Assembly (NCBI GenBank): GCA_947245585.1
Contig: CAMXPV010000027.1
Coordinates: 1 to 51,504 of the forward strand
Source: an uncultured Lachnospiraceae bacterium
Lineage (GTDB): Bacteria; Bacillota; Clostridia; Lachnospirales; Lachnospiraceae
Direction: 5' to 3'
DNA length: 51,504 nucleotides
The number at the start of each line of letters is the position of its first letter. Positions within the stretch are counted from its first letter, which is position 1. Positions 43,837 to 51,504 of the stretch are shown here, in pieces. Both the position numbers and the translations under genes were made by a program. The notes under the pieces are model-generated. The model saw only the letters and a program-made list of their open reading frames with translations, did not search any database and had not been told where the DNA came from.

Positions 43837-43942
43837 AACGATCTCCTTAAAACCTACAATTTGTTATAGAATATCACACCTACCCCCATATTTCTACCAA
43901 ATTTCTTAATCATGCAGCCCCTTTAACAGCGAAATCGGCATA

Positions 43943-43971
43943 TTGTGATTTTATTGCCAGTATGCTATGCT
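43943..43971 (+). promoter_or_regulatory. Possible promoter of the YdcF-like gene
   Basis: TTGTGA (43943-43948), a 17-base spacer and TATGCT (43966-43971), 36 bp before the ATG at 44008. Both elements match only four of six positions. Confidence 0.35.
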
Positions 43972-44007
43972 TTTTTTTGTATAAAAAACTTTGTATAAGG
44001 GAATACG

Positions 44008-44808
44008 ATGAAAAATCCGATTGAAAACTTAGCAAAAAATATAAACATATTAGGACAATTTTGTGGCAAAAGAGATATCAAAACTCTCACAGTTAAAAAC
44101 TTGCAGAACAAATACAAAATAGCACAGACTGATGTCATGGTTTTGTTTGGCGGCAGTATTTTAAGCGGCGGAGATGTTCTTGCAGATGCCATGAAAAATG
44201 AGATTGCAAAAAAGTATATCATTGTCGGTGGAGCCGGTCATACAACGGAAACCTTGCGCCAAAAGGTACAGGAATCGTACCCGCAGATCATAACGGAAGG
44301 GTTGTCGGAAGCAGAAATCTTTAACAGATATCTAACTGCCATATATGGATTAAAGGCCGATTATTTAGAAACACAGTCCACAAACTGCGGAAACAATATC
44401 ACCTATCTGCTTGATTTACTGAAAGCAACGGGAATCAAACCGCAAAATATTATTTTGTGTCAGGATGCAGCCATGCAGCGCAGAATGGAAGCCGGGCTTC
44501 GCAAATATATTTCCGACGATGTCACAATTATTAACTTTGCCGCCTATCAGGCCAAAGTCATCGTCCATGACGGACGGCTCACCTACTCTGAAAATATCCA
44601 TGGAATGTGGGATATGGATCGATATGTCAATCTGCTCATGGGAGAAATTCCAAGACTCACCGATGATGCAAATGGATATGGTCCAAGTGGGAAGGGCTTC
44701 ATCGCCCATGTGGATATTCCTGATGAAGTGAGGACTGCCTTTGAAGAATTGAAAAAAACATACGGTGAAAATATCCGCAAGGCTAATCCACTGTATGCTT
44801 CAAAATAG
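44008..44808 (+). CDS. YdcF-family (DUF218) protein
   Basis: The 266-residue protein matches the cytoplasmic YdcF/DUF218 group: TDVMVLFGGSIL, the VGGAGHTTETL loop, the acidic TEGLSEAEIFNRYL region, LETQSTNCGNNITY and the C-terminal GEIPRLTDDANGYGP. YdcF of E. coli binds S-adenosylmethionine; related membrane forms act in envelope metabolism. There is no signal peptide or membrane span here. AAGGGA precedes the start. Transcribed alone. Confidence 0.85.
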   Translation: MKNPIENLAKNINILGQFCGKRDIKTLTVKNLQNKYKIAQTDVMVLFGGSILSGGDVLADAMKNEIAKKYIIVGGAGHTTETLRQKVQESYPQIITEGLSEAEIFNRYLTAIYGLKADYLETQSTNCGNNITYLLDLLKATGIKPQNIILCQDAAMQRRMEAGLRKYISDDVTIINFAAYQAKVIVHDGRLTYSENIHGMWDMDRYVNLLMGEIPRLTDDANGYGPSGKGFIAHVDIPDEVRTAFEELKKTYGENIRKANPLYASK

Positions 44809-44821
44809 TTATATTTTTATC

Positions 44822-44859
44822 CCTGCAAGAGCCGGAATGCCATCTCACAGCCTTGCAGG
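44822..44859. repeat. Inverted repeat after the YdcF-like gene
   Basis: CCTGCAAG and CTTGCAGG form a perfect 8-bp stem with a 22-base loop, 14 bp after the stop. There is only a weak T-rich tail on the plus strand, so termination is possible but not clear. Confidence 0.45.
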
Positions 44860-44908
44860 CAAGTATTTGTTTGAGGGGTATTTGAGAATTGTTTCAGAAG
44901 TGTTAAAT

Positions 44909-45598
44909 TTATAATGCGTTCCAAACTACAAAAAATATCAATATATTTCCCCATGCGTTCCCCGTCCTTCGTCGAATAACCAAAGACCCATACATCAGTA
45001 TAAACGTCGCCAAAGCCTCACATAAAGAAAGGATATCAAACCCAATCATCCCATGAATCGCAATAGAAATCATTGCACAGATAAAAGCCCCGGCGTTCCA
45101 GAATTTATAAGGCTTATGTATCCTATTTATTTTATCCGCTAAAACCACGTAAAACAGGCCCTCTCCAAAGCCCCACGTCAAAGCGATCAGTAAGTACCCT
45201 AGCACATTAAGGGGAATCGACGCATGTAAAATTTCCTTTGTCAAGAACATACCCTGAAACGGCAGGAAACCGTGAATATCATTGGTCACAAAAAGAAAAA
45301 TCACCGTTGGGACGGAAGCCGCAAGACATCCAATCAGCGATTGCAGGCTGTTTTTCCGAATCAGACCATGTTCTGATAGTTTTTCCTTATTTTTCAACAG
45401 AACAATCACAACGCCCAGGCAGGACATACCAAACTGTATCAAAAATACAGGCAAAAATCGGAATAATAAAGGCCGGGATAAGTCACGGCCATAATCCATA
45501 ATCATTCCGCCCAAAGCAATGTACAATGCCGCCGATACAAAGCTGACGGCTAATATAATCGCAATATCTTTTTTTGTGCCATTTAAAGATTTGTTCAC
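44909..45598 (-). CDS. Integral membrane protein, possibly CPBP-like
   Basis: The 229-residue protein has about seven hydrophobic segments. The stretch ALTWGFGEGLFYVVLADKIN and a later HGMIGFD resemble the Glu- and His-containing helices of CPBP (CAAX-like) membrane proteins, but the second Glu of the usual EExxxR motif is missing, so protease activity is doubtful. The start is a GTG with GGAGGA six bases upstream. Function unknown. Confidence 0.6.
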   Translation of the reverse strand: MNKSLNGTKKDIAIILAVSFVSAALYIALGGMIMDYGRDLSRPLLFRFLPVFLIQFGMSCLGVVIVLLKNKEKLSEHGLIRKNSLQSLIGCLAASVPTVIFLFVTNDIHGFLPFQGMFLTKEILHASIPLNVLGYLLIALTWGFGEGLFYVVLADKINRIHKPYKFWNAGAFICAMISIAIHGMIGFDILSLCEALATFILMYGSLVIRRRTGNAWGNILIFFVVWNAL

Positions 45599-45661
45599 TC
45601 TTTTTCCTCCGCAAAATGCTGTATACTTTTCTTATTTTGCCTCATTCCAATAAGTGGAAAT

Positions 45662-45907
45662 CTACATCTGTTTAAAATAAGCCTTGAGCTCTGCCCTGCT
45701 AGCTTCATCAAGCTGTTTTATTTCAACGCCGCGGATGGCGGCCTCCAAATGATAGAGAATGACGACACAGGTGCCCGGGTATTTCTCTTTGAGCCGGAAA
45801 ACGGCCTGCTTACTGCCAATTTCCGTCAATTCCTCAGCCGAGTGAATCCCGACTGCATGAAGTTTCTTCTCCATTGTTTTGCCCAATCCCAAAGTCGTAA
45901 CCGCCGC
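45662..45907 (-). CDS. TfoX/Sxy C-terminal-domain protein
   Basis: An 81-residue protein consisting of only the TfoX C-terminal domain: GLGKTMEKKLHAVGIHSAEELTEIGSKQA and the closing YHLEAAIRG. The helix-hairpin-helix-like fold may bind nucleic acid or protein. Full TfoX/Sxy regulates competence in Proteobacteria; stand-alone C-terminal domains in Firmicutes have no assigned role. AAGGAG is five bases before the ATG at 45907; longer readings in frame lack such a site. Confidence 0.85.
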   Translation of the reverse strand, partial: AAVTTLGLGKTMEKKLHAVGIHSAEELTEIGSKQAVFRLKEKYPGTCVVILYHLEAAIRGVEIKQLDEASRAELKAYFKQM

Positions 45908-45949
45908 CATGTTTTCTCCTTTTCGCTCCTTGCCGATAGCATTTGTAGA

Positions 45950-46000
45950 TTGATTATACCATTCCCCTTTCTCATTTACCACAACTAAATATAATGGTAA
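45950..46000. promoter_or_regulatory. Divergent promoter region between the tfoX-C-domain and GNAT genes
   Basis: Leftward: an extended -10 TGGTATAAT (core 45950-45955). Rightward: TTTACC (45972-45977), a 17-base spacer and extended -10 TGGTAAAAT (core 45995-46000). TTTACCA (45972-45978) and TGGTAAA (45992-45998) form a 7-bp inverted repeat that spans the rightward promoter. Confidence 0.5.
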
Positions 46001-46031
46001 AATATCTATGAATTGAAAGGAGATTTCATTT

Positions 46032-46529
46032 ATGAGAATCCGTCCGTATATACCGAGCAAGGATTACGAATATGTATCAAACTGGATTGATAACGAGAGG
46101 ACGCACGCTCTCTGGTGTGCAAACCGCCTGCCGTACCCCATGACGCAAAAATTCTTCCACGATTTCTTAGAGAAAAATGCAGTCGAATGGACGGAGACTG
46201 CTTATGTTGCCACCGAAGACAGCGGACAGCCGATAGGCTTCTTCTGTTATTCTGTCAACACGGAAGACAATATCGGCTTTCTCAAGTTTATCATGGTTGA
46301 CAACACAAAACGCAGAAAGGGATATGGCACGGAAATGATAAAACTGGCTCTGCAATACGCCTTTCAGATCACTGGCGCAAAGGCGGTTCAGCTGAATGTT
46401 TTCCTGGAGAATACCGCCGCCAGACAATGCTATGAAAAAGCGGGCTTTACGGAAAGAACCGTTGAGAAAAATACCTTTGCCTATCAAGACGAGTTGTGGA
46501 GCCGATGTAACATGATCGCCTCCCGTTAA
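46032..46529 (+). CDS. GNAT family N-acetyltransferase (RimJ/RimL-like)
   Basis: The 165-residue acetyltransferase opens MRIRPYIPSKDYEYVSNWI, typical of the RimJ/RimL type. It has the acetyl-CoA loop MVDNTKRRKGYGTEMI and the C-terminal NTAARQCYEKAGF motif. Acceptor unknown. AAAGGAG precedes the ATG. Divergent from the TfoX C-terminal-domain gene. Confidence 0.9.
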   Translation: MRIRPYIPSKDYEYVSNWIDNERTHALWCANRLPYPMTQKFFHDFLEKNAVEWTETAYVATEDSGQPIGFFCYSVNTEDNIGFLKFIMVDNTKRRKGYGTEMIKLALQYAFQITGAKAVQLNVFLENTAARQCYEKAGFTERTVEKNTFAYQDELWSRCNMIASR

Positions 46530-46569
46530 TTTCCTGCGCAGATTTTTTGCCACACTTTAGAGAGCCTTA

Positions 46570-46598
46570 GTGACATTTGGGTTTTCCTATGGTATAGT
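46570..46598 (+). promoter_or_regulatory. Promoter of the 46634 gene
   Basis: GTGACA (46570-46575), a 17-base spacer and TATAGT (46593-46598): five of six matches in each element, 35 bp before the start. Confidence 0.7.
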
Positions 46599-46633
46599 GG
46601 ACTTCCACTTTTATGACAAGGAGGTTATGCACT

Positions 46634-47101
46634 ATGCCACAGATGAATAAAGGCGGTAAATTTATTTTCGGGAAATCGCTGATACGGGAAGACCTGACGA
46701 TCCAACTCCCGGCACAGGCGCTTACAGAATATAACGCTGCCACGGAGGGAAAAGTCTATCTTTTTACGGGGAGCAAAATCACCGGCGGTTTTTGCGTGAC
46801 AAGAAAAGGATTGTTGGCACCGTCAAAACTGGGACACATCCTTACCGACAATCCGGCTTTGCACAATTTCCAGACCACTGAGGGCGAATTTATCAAATAT
46901 AAAGGCCGCTCCTACTGTTGGATCAGCATTTCAGAGAGCGGCGTGGTACAACTAAGTCAACACATACTGAACTTTCTTAATCTGAAAATCGGAATGGAGC
47001 TGTTGTCAATCCGAAGCAGCGATATCGCTTTTACCATGGGCGCAACGGGGCCGCTGTTGGAGCGGGCGGCGCGATATGAAGGGGAAATACCGCTGTATTA
47101 A
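46634..47101 (+). CDS. Conserved-looking hypothetical protein
   Basis: A 155-residue soluble protein. Near the N-terminus FGKSLIREDLTIQLPAQALT and EGKVYLFTGSKITGGFCV look like short beta-strand repeats, somewhat like swapped-hairpin AbrB folds, but I cannot assign it. The start is at 46634, with AAGGAGG nine bases upstream; a start at 46613 lies before the ribosome site and is unlikely. It is monocistronic and converges on a GNAT gene with 2 bp between stops. Confidence 0.72.
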   Translation: MPQMNKGGKFIFGKSLIREDLTIQLPAQALTEYNAATEGKVYLFTGSKITGGFCVTRKGLLAPSKLGHILTDNPALHNFQTTEGEFIKYKGRSYCWISISESGVVQLSQHILNFLNLKIGMELLSIRSSDIAFTMGATGPLLERAARYEGEIPLY

Positions 47102-47103
47102 AT

Positions 47104-47577
47104 TTACAGGACTGCATCCTTTTCTTTCAAATCCTTTGCCATACACAACGATTCCGGCATATTCGCATATGGGCCATAATTGGGAATGACCTCAAATCCC
47201 AGTTTTTTATATACCGCGCAGGATTCCGCCAATAACTCCCCCGTTTCCAGAATGATTCTTTGATACCCCAATTCCCTGGCCCATTCTATGAGTAGGGAAA
47301 CCAGTTTGCTTCCTATCCCCCGTCCCTGATATTCCGTATGTACAAACACTCTCTTTAATTCTATATTTTCATCGTCATACCTTCTGATCGCACCGCCGCC
47401 AATCGCCTGATTATTTTCATATACAACGATTGCTTCTTGTATCTCATCCAGTTGGTTGTATTGCTTGTATTTATCTCTCTTGATCTGTTTTCCCACGCGC
47501 CTGTCTAAGTCAAGATCAAGAAGCCTGCAATTTTCGATAAAATCTTTATTTTTGCCGTCTGTTCTGATGAAATCCAC
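47104..47577 (-). CDS. GNAT family N-acetyltransferase
   Basis: A 157-residue acetyltransferase with the acetyl-CoA loop [38 protein letters not shown] and the ending [17 protein letters not shown], a common GNAT subgroup. I place the start at a GTG at 47577 with GGAGG eight bases upstream, which gives the usual family opening; longer starts are open to 47637 but overlap the relE stop. It follows the Phd/RelE module by 47 bp on the same strand. Confidence 0.88.
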   Translation of the reverse strand: MDFIRTDGKNKDFIENCRLLDLDLDRRVGKQIKRDKYKQYNQLDEIQEAIVVYENNQAIGGGAIRRYDDENIELKRVFVHTEYQGRGIGSKLVSLLIEWARELGYQRIILETGELLAESCAVYKKLGFEVIPNYGPYANMPESLCMAKDLKEKDAVL

Positions 47578-47624
47578 TAAAAGAACCTCCGTTTCTATCA
47601 TTATGCTATGGACTTCCATTGCAA

Positions 47625-47945
47625 TCACTCGCCCCAATAATCTACGCTTTCATCTGTTCGGAGTTTAATTCCAAACATCTTCCACATAAAATCTTCCCGC
47701 TCGTTATATATGTCCGTCACATATATAATATCTTCATCAATTCTATAAAAAACATAGTAATGTTCTGTATGAAGAAAAAAATATGGGCTCGGTATTCCAA
47801 GCATATTTTCTACTGTAGGACATTTCTTCGGATTATAGGTAAGACCTTTGACCGCTTTCACTATTTTGTCTACAATTTTTAAATTTGAATCCTCTTTTAT
47901 CCGTCTAAGTTTATCACGAGAATCTGGTGAATATCTGATCTTCAA
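47625..47945 (-). CDS. RelE/ParE-family toxin
   Basis: The 106-residue protein has the RelE/ParE pattern: [14 protein letters not shown] at the start, the helix pair, and a C-terminal beta-sheet with [23 protein letters not shown]. Typical members cleave ribosome-bound mRNA or poison gyrase. It overlaps the antitoxin stop by four bases, the usual coupling in Phd/YefM-RelE pairs. Confidence 0.87.
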   Translation of the reverse strand: MKIRYSPDSRDKLRRIKEDSNLKIVDKIVKAVKGLTYNPKKCPTVENMLGIPSPYFFLHTEHYYVFYRIDEDIIYVTDIYNEREDFMWKMFGIKLRTDESVDYWGE

Positions 47946-48205
47946 GACTGAGATACCCCCAATTCCTTTTCGAGATCCTCTGCATTAATCCAACCTTCTC
48001 TCTGAGCTCTCTCTTCCGCTTTCTGAAGATTAGAAAATAATGTATATGAAGATTTCAAACGGTCTAATTCATCAATCTCTTTCATTGTAAGAATACCGTA
48101 TTCACCATGTCCGTTTCTTGTAAGATAAACACGGCTCGACACATCAACTTCTTTTAATACTTCTGTATAATTTCTCAAATCTGAAATTGGTTTTATATTT
48201 GGCAT
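47942..48205 (-). CDS. Phd/YefM-family antitoxin
   Basis: The 87-residue protein opens IKPISDLRNYTEVLKEV and VYLTRNGHGEYGILTMKEID, the Phd/YefM DNA-binding domain. The C-terminal helix that would wrap the toxin contains QKAEERAQREGW. It represses its own promoter and neutralises the downstream RelE-like toxin. AAGGAG is nine bases before the ATG. Confidence 0.9.
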   Translation of the reverse strand: MPNIKPISDLRNYTEVLKEVDVSSRVYLTRNGHGEYGILTMKEIDELDRLKSSYTLFSNLQKAEERAQREGWINAEDLEKELGVSQS

Positions 48206-48256
48206 AACAATCAGCTCCTTTTTCTAACATATTATCATTATGCGCCGCAATCCGCA

Positions 48257-48286
48257 AGCATATTCGCTCGTGAATATACGTGTCAA
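48257..48286 (-). promoter_or_regulatory. Promoter and palindrome upstream of the Phd/RelE module
   Basis: Minus-strand TTGACA (48281-48286), an 18-base spacer and TATGCT (48257-48262). ATATTC-ACGAGC-GAATAT (48260-48277) is a perfect 6-bp inverted repeat within the spacer, a likely antitoxin operator. Confidence 0.6.
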
Positions 48287-48341
48287 TATACCGTATCCAT
48301 CTCTGGGACTCATATACTAAACTTTCCTGTGATACATGTCA

Positions 48342-49391
48342 CTATTTTATTGCCTTACTTACTATGTCCTCCATTTCATTCAAAAAGTTACTGCTGACAC
48401 TTGAATTTAACATTGCTACAAATCCTTTTTTGGCTTTTAATTGAAAACACATTTCAGAGGTATAGCCAAGATTGCTGCCAGAATGCTCATAATAGCCCTC
48501 CAAATTATCATCAGGAAAAAAGAGACCCAAACCAGTAGAAGCACCCTGCAATGTTTTGCTCGTCATTTCAGTCATGCTTTCTTTTGACAAAAAGGCGCTC
48601 TGACCATTCATCGCTCTCATAAGTTCTACTTCTAAGCGTGCCAACTCTTTGGGCGTTGTCCATAATCCGGCGGCCGCCAATTCCGGCATGATGCTAAATC
48701 CGCCTGCAATCTTCCTGTCATAAACATCATAGCCACAAGCATAATTCGCATGAGTGCGTATATTCAACGGCTGTTCAAATGTGCTTTCATACATACCGAG
48801 CGGTGATAATACCCATTTCTGCATAAGAGATTCAAATTCATCATCGAGCACGTCACAAACTACTTTTTGTGCAAGAATATATCCCCCGCCAGAATATGCT
48901 CATTCGGTAGCAGGCCGGTTCTGCATAAAAAGAGGAAGATTGTTTGCCGGATATTCGCCTCTGAGAATTTGATCAACGGACGGAATTTCCATCGAAGGCA
49001 GATATCCGACGAATCCGCCAATATTGAAACCCGCTGTATGACTTAGCAGATGCCTAAGTGTAACACGATATTTTTGACAATCAAATGTTTTATAAAAATC
49101 TGCATCGGTATATTTTCTAATATCCTCATCAAGATTGATTTTTCCGGCCTCTGTCAACCGCAGTACAGCAACCGCAAGTAGAACTTTGCTTATAGACGCC
49201 GCTTGAAATAATGTTTCATCGTCTGCTTCTATTCTTCCTTCACGGTCACGGTATCCGAAACATTCAGTCTGTATTTTGCCATTTTCCACGACACAAACAG
49301 ACAGGGCCGGAACTTTATAGAAATCCATCCGTTCATAGAAACTCATTCCCGAATATGCAGCTTCCTTGATCGCCTGCAAAATACAGCACAT
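48342..49391 (-). pseudogene. Class C beta-lactamase-fold serine hydrolase interrupted by an in-frame TGA
   Basis: The frame encodes a serine hydrolase of the beta-lactamase/PBP4 type: SISK (the SxxK nucleophile), HLLSHTAGF, then a TGA (48900-48902, codon 164), then AYSGGGYILAQ in the same frame and on to the C-terminus with HSGSNLGY (the KTG equivalent). The stop falls just before the conserved YSGGGY, where Trp, Phe or Arg is usual, so a TGG-to-TGA change fits. Both halves are otherwise intact, so this is a recent lesion, a sequencing error, or readthrough. The start is taken at 49391 with AGGA upstream. It follows the Nudix gene by 63 bp. Confidence 0.85.
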
Positions 49392-49454
49392 TTTTATGTA
49401 TCCTTTCCGCTTCACTTGGTACTTTAATGTTCTTAACTGCCACAAGCCTCCCCG

Positions 49455-49856
49455 TCAGCCCATCGCACTTCTGATCTTCTCTATTAAAGCGATATCCGCC
49501 GGAAGCCACTCCACATCATACAACTTATCTACCGTAAGCCACCTTGCAGCCTCCGCCTCTTTGAGTACCAAATCCCCTTCCCTCACCTGCGCCCAGAAGC
49601 AGTCCATGGACAGATGAAAAGCAGGATAATCATACTCTACGGTAGTAATCAACTCTCCCACCGTGATCTCCGTATCAAGTTCTTCCCGAATTTCTCTGAT
49701 CAAAGCCTCCTGCGGCGTTTCCCCGTCCTCAATCTTTCCGCCGGGAAACTCCCATTTCCCTTTGAATTCACCGTAGCCTTTGGCTGTGGCAAAGATTCGG
49801 GTGGGGTTAGCCATATTGTCGCAGATGATGGCGGCGGCTACACGAATCGTTTTCAT
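49455..49856 (-). CDS. Nudix hydrolase, MutT (8-oxo-dGTP diphosphatase) type
   Basis: The 133-residue enzyme has a complete Nudix box (GGKIEDGETPQEALIREIRE followed by EL) and the MutT-like opening IRVAAAIICD and WEFPGGKIE. It probably removes oxidised nucleotides. Its ATG overlaps the stop of a 32-codon upstream frame by four bases. Confidence 0.93.
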   Translation of the reverse strand: MKTIRVAAAIICDNMANPTRIFATAKGYGEFKGKWEFPGGKIEDGETPQEALIREIREELDTEITVGELITTVEYDYPAFHLSMDCFWAQVREGDLVLKEAEAARWLTVDKLYDVEWLPADIALIEKIRSAMG

Positions 49857-49951
49857 ACACTAATACCAATTACATCCTTTGTTTTGACTTCAATTTTTCC
49901 ATTTCCAACTCTAATGCCTTTGAATCGTCCGTTTCTAAGGTTAAAATACAT
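49853..49951 (-). CDS. Predicted 32-residue small protein between ydbC and the Nudix gene
   Basis: A 33-codon frame (with stop) starts with an ATG that overlaps the ydbC-like stop (TGATG) and ends with a TGA that overlaps the Nudix start (ATGA). The peptide opens MYFNLRNGRF and contains GNGKIEVKTKDVIG; it looks like a beta-hairpin, and is basic. The exact fit to both neighbours argues for a translated coupled gene, though it may instead be a coupling device or gene remnant. No separate ribosome site is visible. Function unknown. Confidence 0.55.
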   Translation of the reverse strand: MYFNLRNGRFKGIRVGNGKIEVKTKDVIGISV

Positions 49952-50160
49952 CAGATTTGATTCAATAAACTTTTTAATGTATCCATTTGCTTTAATGTAA
50001 TCGTAACACCCTTGCCATACTGGGTATGATTTTCATTCCACGTCCTTATATCATAAACAGGTTCCCTATTACTCCATGAAATAAAATTCAATTCTTTTGC
50101 CCAACCATTATTTAATTTAGATATTTCACCTATATGCCTATAAATAACATACTTTTTCAT
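49951..50160 (-). CDS. YdbC-family PC4-like single-stranded DNA-binding protein
   Basis: A 69-residue protein matching the YdbC (DUF2128/PC4) family: GWAKELNFISWSNREPVYDIRTW and GKGVTITLKQMDTLKSLL. The PC4 fold binds single-stranded DNA as a dimer. The length is full for the family. GGGGA stands about ten bases before the ATG. It leads the small-ORF/Nudix/hydrolase run. Confidence 0.85.
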   Translation of the reverse strand: MKKYVIYRHIGEISKLNNGWAKELNFISWSNREPVYDIRTWNENHTQYGKGVTITLKQMDTLKSLLNQI

Positions 50161-50262
50161 AGTATAAGCATCCCCGTCTATGTTTTCATTGTGCCACTAA
50201 AGCGATCACACGCGCCTCCAACACTCCATAAAGATACACTGATTGGCTTGTTTTTACATCTT

Positions 50263-50679
50263 TTAATGTTTCCGATTCGGCTTTCTCTTAATTGCGAGCA
50301 ATTTCATATAATCACAAAATTCAGAAGTATTGGCCGGTTCAAACATTACCCATTTCCCATCATGATAGATTTTTGCCTCATCATATTGCCTACAAACAAC
50401 CGCGGAAAGTGTGCCCCTGATTTCCTCAAATTTTACCCTTTCCTCTTTTCCAAAGATAATCATAAAACCAACACAATGACTTTTTGCATATAGGCTGCAA
50501 AGTGTTTTACCACCCCTGCGATATTTATACTCGTAGGTCCAATTTTTACCACCCGTGTTCCACAGTCGTTCCATTTCATATTTTTCATCAATCATCGAAC
50601 ATAACTCTTGCCAAACATCAAACAACGGCTGACCAAGCAATTCAGTCATAGCAGATTGAGATGGTATATTTTCAAGCAT
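50263..50679 (-). CDS. DUF3788 family protein
   Basis: A 138-residue soluble protein with the DUF3788 marks: a central WTYEYKYRRGGKTLCSLYAK, a preceding WNTGGKN segment, and FMIIFGKEERVKFEEI. The function of the family is unknown; small-molecule binding has been proposed from fold resemblance only. GGAGGG stands before the ATG. The 102-bp gap to ydbC shows no clear feature. Confidence 0.82.
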   Translation of the reverse strand: MLENIPSQSAMTELLGQPLFDVWQELCSMIDEKYEMERLWNTGGKNWTYEYKYRRGGKTLCSLYAKSHCVGFMIIFGKEERVKFEEIRGTLSAVVCRQYDEAKIYHDGKWVMFEPANTSEFCDYMKLLAIKRKPNRKH

Positions 50680-50714
50680 TGTATTCCCTCCGTAAGCTCC
50701 ATTTTATTATTTTA

Positions 50715-50723
50715 AGTATAACA
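50715..50723 (-). promoter_or_regulatory. Extended -10 element of the DUF3788 gene
   Basis: Minus-strand TGTTATACT (core 50715-50720), 36 bp before the start. The -35 region is weak. Confidence 0.45.
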
Positions 50724-50764
50724 TGCCACCATATATTTTCCCATATAAAATAAAAAACCCTTAT

Positions 50765-51504
50765 TTATAATAAAATTGGTTCGATATACGTTTGCACAAA
50801 ATCAACACGGTCAAAAATAGTTGGTTTGAAATAGGAGGTTACAGCTATAACAATGCGATTGGTTGTATTAACATAGATGATATTGCCGCTGTTTCCAATC
50901 GCTGTATAATTGGTGTCTTTCTCATCCATGATCCACCATAAATAGCCATAAAACATATTTCTAAATTCTTCACCGCACTTGTGATAAGGCTTTGTCATTT
51001 CCTCAATCCATTTTGATGACACAATTTGTTTTCCGTTATACATTCCTTTCTCCAGACAGAGTTGTCCGATTCTCGCCGCATCCGTTGCGGACAGACAAAG
51101 ACCATATCCGGCCGCGCCTACACCTTGCGGATCACAAAACCAAATATGCCCTTTCGGCGTTTTGGACATGGTAAATTCCTTATGCTCTTCGGCTGTTTCG
51201 GCCAAATAGTTTTGGTGGGCTTTAACGCCTATTGGCTCAAAGAGATATTGGTTTGCAAAATTCACCGTTTTCATTCCGCTTACTTTCGTGATAATACCTG
51301 TCAAAATATGAATTCCCAGTGTAGCATATTTAAATTCGCCGGTTAGCCCTGCCCTGCCGCCAAGAAAATCTAATGCCGAAATAGTCCAGTCATCGCCAGA
51401 ACAAATTTTTGTCCACGGTTCATATTTGTATTTGTAGGGCGCTGTCATTGTGTAACGCGGCACTTTATAGCAGACGAAAAAAGCATTTTATTTTCGACAG
51501 TATA
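50765..51504 (-). pseudogene. C-terminal part of a beta-lactamase-family serine hydrolase, broken near the right edge
   Basis: The readable part matches the C-terminal two thirds of a class C-type serine hydrolase: TMTAPYKYKYEPW, LTGEFKYATLGIHILTGI, NQYLFEPIGV, GYGLCLSATDAARIGQL, YGYLWWIMD and GNSGNIIYV. The SxxK nucleophile is not present. Reading upstream, the frame meets TAA at 51488-51490, before the N-terminal third could be encoded; an A6 run on the plus strand (51477-51482) is a possible frameshift site. No ribosome site precedes the internal GTG 51463 or ATG 51448. The rest lies outside the window. Confidence 0.7.

Noticed and set aside
44909..45598. Active CPBP/CAAX protease
   Set aside because: The diagnostic paired Glu motif is incomplete, so only a weak CPBP-like note is given.
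40000..51504. Prophage or integrative element
   Set aside because: The region is AT-rich with toxin-antitoxin pairs, but there is no integrase, transposase, relaxase, structural phage gene, tRNA or flanking direct repeat that I can see.

Overview
The window looks like chromosome from a Gram-positive anaerobe of the Clostridia, most likely Lachnospiraceae. This is inferred from gene content and style: strong GGAGG-type ribosome sites, lipoprotein signal peptides, many MATE and polar amino-acid ABC transporters, a UAP1/UGP-type nucleotidyltransferase, DUF3298, DUF4422 and DUF3788 proteins, and PocR-type sensor kinases. I see no rRNA, tRNA, CRISPR array, insertion sequence or phage module, so placement below family level is not possible.

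Layout. 0-7 kb: a UDP-sugar pyrophosphorylase, a DUF3298 lipoprotein, a DUF4422 glycan protein and two divergent MATE exporters. 7-8 kb: a MotA-like membrane protein translationally coupled to a membrane-anchored LuxR-type regulator. 8-12 kb: an operon joining an SstT-type Ser/Thr symporter to an ABC amino-acid importer whose binding protein is circularly permuted. 12-16 kb: two tandem paralogous exported proteins and a membrane-anchored D,D-carboxypeptidase. 16-18.6 kb: a second, ordinary amino-acid ABC importer behind a pair of ARG-box-like operators. 18.7-22.4 kb: a response regulator and a PocR-type hybrid histidine kinase. 22.4-25 kb: panC, panD and a BASS-family transporter, with a leader that ends in an intrinsic terminator. 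25-30 kb: a two-component system with an FtsX-type ABC transporter. The kinase gene carries an in-frame amber codon, and an 11-bp-period direct repeat sits before the ABC genes. 30-32 kb: metQ and cysK. 32-37 kb: a NodB-like deacetylase paired with an LpxD-like N-acyltransferase, a secreted four-repeat protein and a chemoreceptor. 37-40 kb: an AraC regulator divergent from an MFS transporter and a PHP phosphatase.

From about 40 kb to the right edge the sequence is visibly more AT-rich and accessory in character. It holds small enzymes, four GNAT acetyltransferases, a HicAB and a Phd/RelE toxin-antitoxin pair (each followed by a GNAT gene), a TfoX C-terminal-domain protein, a Nudix hydrolase, a PC4-like YdbC protein, and two damaged beta-lactamase-fold serine hydrolases.

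The most interesting items are the circularly permuted binding protein, the MotA-like/LuxR pair, the tandem exported paralogs, the amber codon in the coupled kinase, the pan leader, and a 32-codon gene locked by overlapping start and stop codons between ydbC and a Nudix gene. Promoters, terminators and start-codon revisions were read by eye. Function calls rest on recognised motifs, not on database searches.
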